64,000 nt of DNA from Treponema_I sp045631425 (lineage in GTDB: Bacteria; Spirochaetota; Spirochaetia; Treponematales; Treponemataceae): contig JAZQUR010000085.1 in the NCBI GenBank assembly GCA_045631425.1, forward strand, positions 1-64,000, read 5' to 3'. A model generated the notes under the pieces. That model was not told the origin of the DNA. It made no database searches and was given only the letters and a program-made list of their open reading frames with translations. Below are positions 61,531-64,000 of the stretch, piece after piece. Position 1 is the stretch's first letter. Every line of letters starts with the position of its first letter. A program made the position numbers and the translations under genes.

Positions 61531-61679
61531 TTCCAAAGGGGTGCAACTCCCTTTGGTCGTTCTTTTGGGAAGAGAGGGAGTATGAGGGAGAGAAACCCTT
61601 TTTATCGAAAAAAAGGGTTTCTCTCCCTCATAAAGTTTCCCAGCTTTTTCAAAGCTGACTCCTCCCAAAGTCTTGGGAA
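61531..61679. repeat. Structured repeat family R1, copy 2
   Basis: This is the main content of the 341-bp gap between dnaE and the SPFH gene. First hairpin CCAAAGGG/CCCTTTGG (61533-61540/61549-61556); a perfect 23-bp stem (61581-61603 with 61610-61632) with 6-nt loop ATCGAA; a 39-nt 3' block (61641-61679) identical to copy 1 except for one extra T. The long stem shares no arm sequence with copy 1. Confidence 0.85.
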
Positions 61680-61722
61680 AAATCAACCTCGTTTTTTCAA
61701 AACATTTTTTTTCAAAAAATGT

Positions 61723-62604
61723 TTAACCTTTCACTGTTTCAGAAATCGCAGAAATTGTTCCTGCTAAATTTTGAATATCTGATGGAATAATAATTTTTGT
61801 TGCTTTTCCGTCGGCGGCTTTTTCAAAGGCTTCAAAACTTCTTAGTTTTAGAACAGCTTCATCAAGACCAACAGATTTTATCATTGCAAGACCGTCTGCT
61901 GTTGCTTTTTGGATTGCAAGAATAGCTTCAGCTTCACCCTTTGCTTTTTGGATTTGTGATTCTTTTTCAGCTTCAGCTTCCAAAATCAATGCAGCTTTTT
62001 TACCTTCAGCTTCTAGGATTGCAGATTGTTTGTGACCTTCTGCAATAAGAATTGCTTCACGGCGTTCACGTTCTGCACGCATTTGTTTTTCCATAGCTTC
62101 TTGGATTGTTTCTGGTGGAATAATGTTTTTAACTTCCACACGATTAACTTTAATTCCCCAAGGGTCTGTTGCTTCATCAAGAATACTTCTCATGCGAGTA
62201 TTGATAACGTCGCGGCTTGTAAGAGTTCCGTCAAGTTCAAGTTCGCCAATGATGTTACGAAGTGTTGTAGCAGAAAGATTTTCGATTGCGTTCATTGGAT
62301 TTTCTACACCGTATGTATACAATTTTGGATCTGTGATTTGAAAATAAATAACAGTATCAATCATCATTGTAACGTTATCTTTTGTGATAACAGGTTGTGG
62401 TTTGAAATCCAAAACTCTTTCTTTTAGTGAAACTTTGTTGGCGATTCTGTCAATAACTGGAATTTTAACATGTAGCCCAACTTGCCAAGTGGTTAAATAT
62501 CCACCAAGACGTTCCATAATGAATGCTTCTGATTGTGGTACGATTCTAATGTTAGCAACAAGTAGAATCAACACAAATACGATTAAACCAATAATAATTC
62601 CCAT
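61723..62604 (-). CDS. SPFH/band 7 membrane protein (QmcA/paraslipin-like)
   Basis: A 293-residue protein with one N-terminal membrane helix, a band 7 domain (IVPQSEAFIMERLGGYLTTWQVGLHVKIPVIDRI; LRNIIGELELDGTLTSRD) and a long Ala/Glu-rich coiled coil (about 165-235). SPFH proteins form large oligomeric cages or membrane microdomains. The neighbouring NfeD gene is its usual partner. An AGGAGGAATAAAAAA site precedes the ATG. It lies 41 nt downstream of nfeD in the same operon. Confidence 0.9.
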   Translation of the reverse strand: MGIIIGLIVFVLILLVANIRIVPQSEAFIMERLGGYLTTWQVGLHVKIPVIDRIANKVSLKERVLDFKPQPVITKDNVTMMIDTVIYFQITDPKLYTYGVENPMNAIENLSATTLRNIIGELELDGTLTSRDVINTRMRSILDEATDPWGIKVNRVEVKNIIPPETIQEAMEKQMRAERERREAILIAEGHKQSAILEAEGKKAALILEAEAEKESQIQKAKGEAEAILAIQKATADGLAMIKSVGLDEAVLKLRSFEAFEKAADGKATKIIIPSDIQNLAGTISAISETVKG

Positions 62605-62645
62605 TTTTTTATTCCTCCTAAAATGTGATTTTTAGTTTATCTTCT

Positions 62646-63089
62646 TTATTTTTTAGATACGATAGCTGTTACGCCTTCAATATTTTGTAACAAACATTCT
62701 GTTCCTTCTTCTAAATCTTCTTCAGAAACAGATTTTGCTGTCCAAATTTTCCCATCAATCTTAACTTCGCCTTTTTCAAATTTAGTAATCTTTTTTGTAA
62801 CTAGGGCGGATTTACCGATTAATGCTTCTACGTTTGTTTTTTCTTTGTTAGCATTTAGTTTTTTTACTGCGAATGGACGTGTAAAAATCAAAAGCACAAT
62901 AGAAATAACAAGCATCAATAATACTTGATAGAGAAATGGAATTGGCAAATATGATAAGAAAATCATAGGAACTGAGCCAATCGCAAACCAAATTGTTGTT
63001 AATCCAGCTGTAAAAACTTCTATTACAGTGAAAATAATAACCATTGAAAGCCAGAACCATGGAAGGTTGTTTAAAATTAAATTCATCAT
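62646..63089 (-). CDS. NfeD-family membrane protein
   Basis: A 147-residue short NfeD: two to three membrane helices (PWFWLSMVIIFTVIEVFTAGL, then FLYQVLLMLVISIVLLIF) followed by a C-terminal OB-fold (IGKSALVTKKI, GEVKIDGKIWTAKS). It pairs with the SPFH protein. The ATG at 63089 is preceded at 6 nt by TATAAT (63096-63101) with no ribosome site, again suggesting a leaderless transcript. Confidence 0.87.
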   Translation of the reverse strand: MMNLILNNLPWFWLSMVIIFTVIEVFTAGLTTIWFAIGSVPMIFLSYLPIPFLYQVLLMLVISIVLLIFTRPFAVKKLNANKEKTNVEALIGKSALVTKKITKFEKGEVKIDGKIWTAKSVSEEDLEEGTECLLQNIEGVTAIVSKK

Positions 63090-63231
63090 AAAAATATTAT
63101 AGTTCATTTTTCTGAAAAATACAGAATTTTGTGAAAAATATTTATTTTTTATTATTCAATTTCTGTTGCATTTTTGTATTTAAAAATATAAAATTAAGCG
63201 TAAGCGAATTACATTTTATACTTGTTATGGA

Positions 63232-63334
63232 GGTGCATTTTATGGACGCGGACCCTAGTAGTAAACGCAATTTTTCTCAAAAAAATCAAAATGCACCGGA
63301 GCTTAATATCAGATAAAAAAGCTTTCTTGTGCAT
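63232..63334 (+). promoter_or_regulatory. Alternative hairpins in the corA-like leader
   Basis: GGTGCATTTT (63232-63241) can pair with AAAATGCACC (63288-63297). The ATGCAC part (63291-63296) can instead pair with GTGCAT (63329-63334), which adjoins the ribosome site of the transporter gene. The two pairings exclude each other, as expected of an attenuator. Confidence 0.5.
63242..63316 (+). CDS. Small ORF (24 residues), possible leader peptide of the corA-like gene
   Basis: A 24-codon ORF with GGAGG 8 nt before its ATG. The peptide begins MDADPSS and is hydrophilic. Early acidic and proline residues resemble the MgtL leader (MEPDP...) of Salmonella, where such motifs destabilise the ribosome when Mg2+ is low. 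It ends 32 nt before the Mg2+-transporter-like gene and overlaps the hairpin described above. Not certain to be translated. Confidence 0.45.
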   Translation: MDADPSSKRNFSQKNQNAPELNIR

Positions 63335-63348
63335 AAAAGGACAAAATT

Positions 63349-64000
63349 ATGATTACTTTTTGGCAGCAAGAAAATAATAAATTAGTTCACCTCGAAAAAG
63401 ACGAATTAGCTAAAGACAAAAAAACTTGGATAGATGCTCGTTCTGTTACAAGTGAAGATATCAAAATCCTTGAAGAAGAATACGGCGTTTATCGTGAACA
63501 TGTTTTGGATATTCTTGACCAAGACGAAATGTCTCGTGTTGAGCCAGATGACGATTATACTCTTCTTATCTTTCGTCTTCCAATTTTTAACCCTGAAAAT
63601 GACGTTCCTTATCTCACAATTCCAATAGGTATAGTTTTGTTTCCAGACAAGATTATTACAATTTGTTGGACAGATTGTGAAGTTTTAAAAGATATTACAT
63701 CAAATCGCGTAAAAAATATTTCAATTGACGATTTTGTTACCTTCGTTTTGAAGATAATGAGCCGCACTGATATTAGCTTTTTGCGTTATCTAAAGGAAAT
63801 AAACAGACGTACTATCACTATTCAAGGTGAATTGCAAATGTCTGTTAAAAATAACGAACTTATCCAACTTTTTAACTTAGAAAAATCTCTAGAATACTTT
63901 ACAACTTCATTAAAAAGTAACCAATTGTTCATTGAGAAGTTATATAAGACAAGAAGTATTCGGCTTGATGAAGATCAAAAAGATTTTCTAGACGATATTG
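63349..64000 (+). CDS. CorA-family Mg2+ transporter, N-terminal part
   Basis: The frame is open to the end of the window (217 codons). The soluble N-terminal domain of the CorA-type is seen: WIDARSVTSEDIKILEEEYG, HVLDILDQDEMSRVEPDDDYTLLIFRLP, IPIGIVLFPDKIITICW, and the start of the long helix with FLRYLKEINRRTITIQGEL. The pore helices and GMN motif lie beyond the window. AAAAGG is the ribosome site. The preceding small ORF and hairpins suggest translational control. Confidence 0.85.
   Translation, partial: MITFWQQENNKLVHLEKDELAKDKKTWIDARSVTSEDIKILEEEYGVYREHVLDILDQDEMSRVEPDDDYTLLIFRLPIFNPENDVPYLTIPIGIVLFPDKIITICWTDCEVLKDITSNRVKNISIDDFVTFVLKIMSRTDISFLRYLKEINRRTITIQGELQMSVKNNELIQLFNLEKSLEYFTTSLKSNQLFIEKLYKTRSIRLDEDQKDFLDDI

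Noticed and set aside
1..64000. CRISPR arrays, tRNA or rRNA genes
   Set aside because: No regularly spaced repeats and no tRNA/rRNA signature sequences were seen on either strand.

Overview
The window is a 64 kb piece of an AT-rich, strictly anaerobic-looking bacterial chromosome. The gene content fits a spirochaete of the genus Treponema, probably a gut or rumen species. The grounds are a PurE without PurK, an alanyl-tRNA synthetase of about 600 residues, a solitary groES, several chemotaxis receptors, small secreted Treponema-style proteins, and a fermentative or reductive central metabolism rich in iron-sulfur proteins. This is inferred from gene content; no database search was possible. 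I found no tRNA, rRNA, CRISPR array or prophage.

Layout. 1-2.4 kb: the C-terminal part of a large protein with a possible carbohydrate-binding fold, then trmN-like. 2.6-5.6 kb: purE-purF-purM. 5.6-8.3 kb: a long RluA-type synthase, a DUF4160-type toxin-antitoxin-like pair bounded by 45-bp direct repeats, and a non-coding array of hairpins. 8.3-10.3 kb: dapA-asd. 10.4-11.7 kb: dCMP deaminase and a TPR protein. 12-31 kb: the metabolic core. 31-35 kb: chemoreceptor, MATE exporter, small membrane protein. 35.7-41.7 kb: an overlapping operon of two nucleotide-sugar enzymes and three xanthine-dehydrogenase-like subunits. 41.9-44.7 kb: an Rpn-type nuclease and small secreted proteins, two of them paralogues. 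45-54.9 kb: yebC, ruvC, rluA-like, alaS, surA-like, nusB, TPR lipoprotein, groES, and a sigma-70-family gene. 54.9-64 kb: recG, yggT, dnaE, SPFH/NfeD pair, and the start of a corA-like Mg2+ transporter.

How the core works together. An LDH-fold dehydrogenase carrying the malate-type specificity residue and a class II fumarase precede an HdrBCA-FlxDCBA-type cluster of seven genes. A 2Fe-2S/4Fe-4S protein and a soluble fumarate-reductase-like flavoprotein follow, then an AspT/SucE-family carrier, a 2Fe-2S thioredoxin-fold ferredoxin and, after two other genes, a four-subunit 2-oxoacid:ferredoxin oxidoreductase. The simplest reading is a reductive TCA branch (oxaloacetate to malate, fumarate, succinate and possibly 2-oxoglutarate) in which NADH oxidation by Flx-Hdr is bifurcated between ferredoxin and fumarate.

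The most interesting non-coding signals are these: a perfect sigma-54 (-24/-12) promoter with three phased upstream repeats in front of a sigma-70-family gene; a small ORF with a DADP start and alternative hairpins before corA; two two-copy families of structured repeats, one with base-paired arms of different sequence; and seven genes whose -10 box lies only 6-7 nt before the start codon, suggesting leaderless mRNAs.
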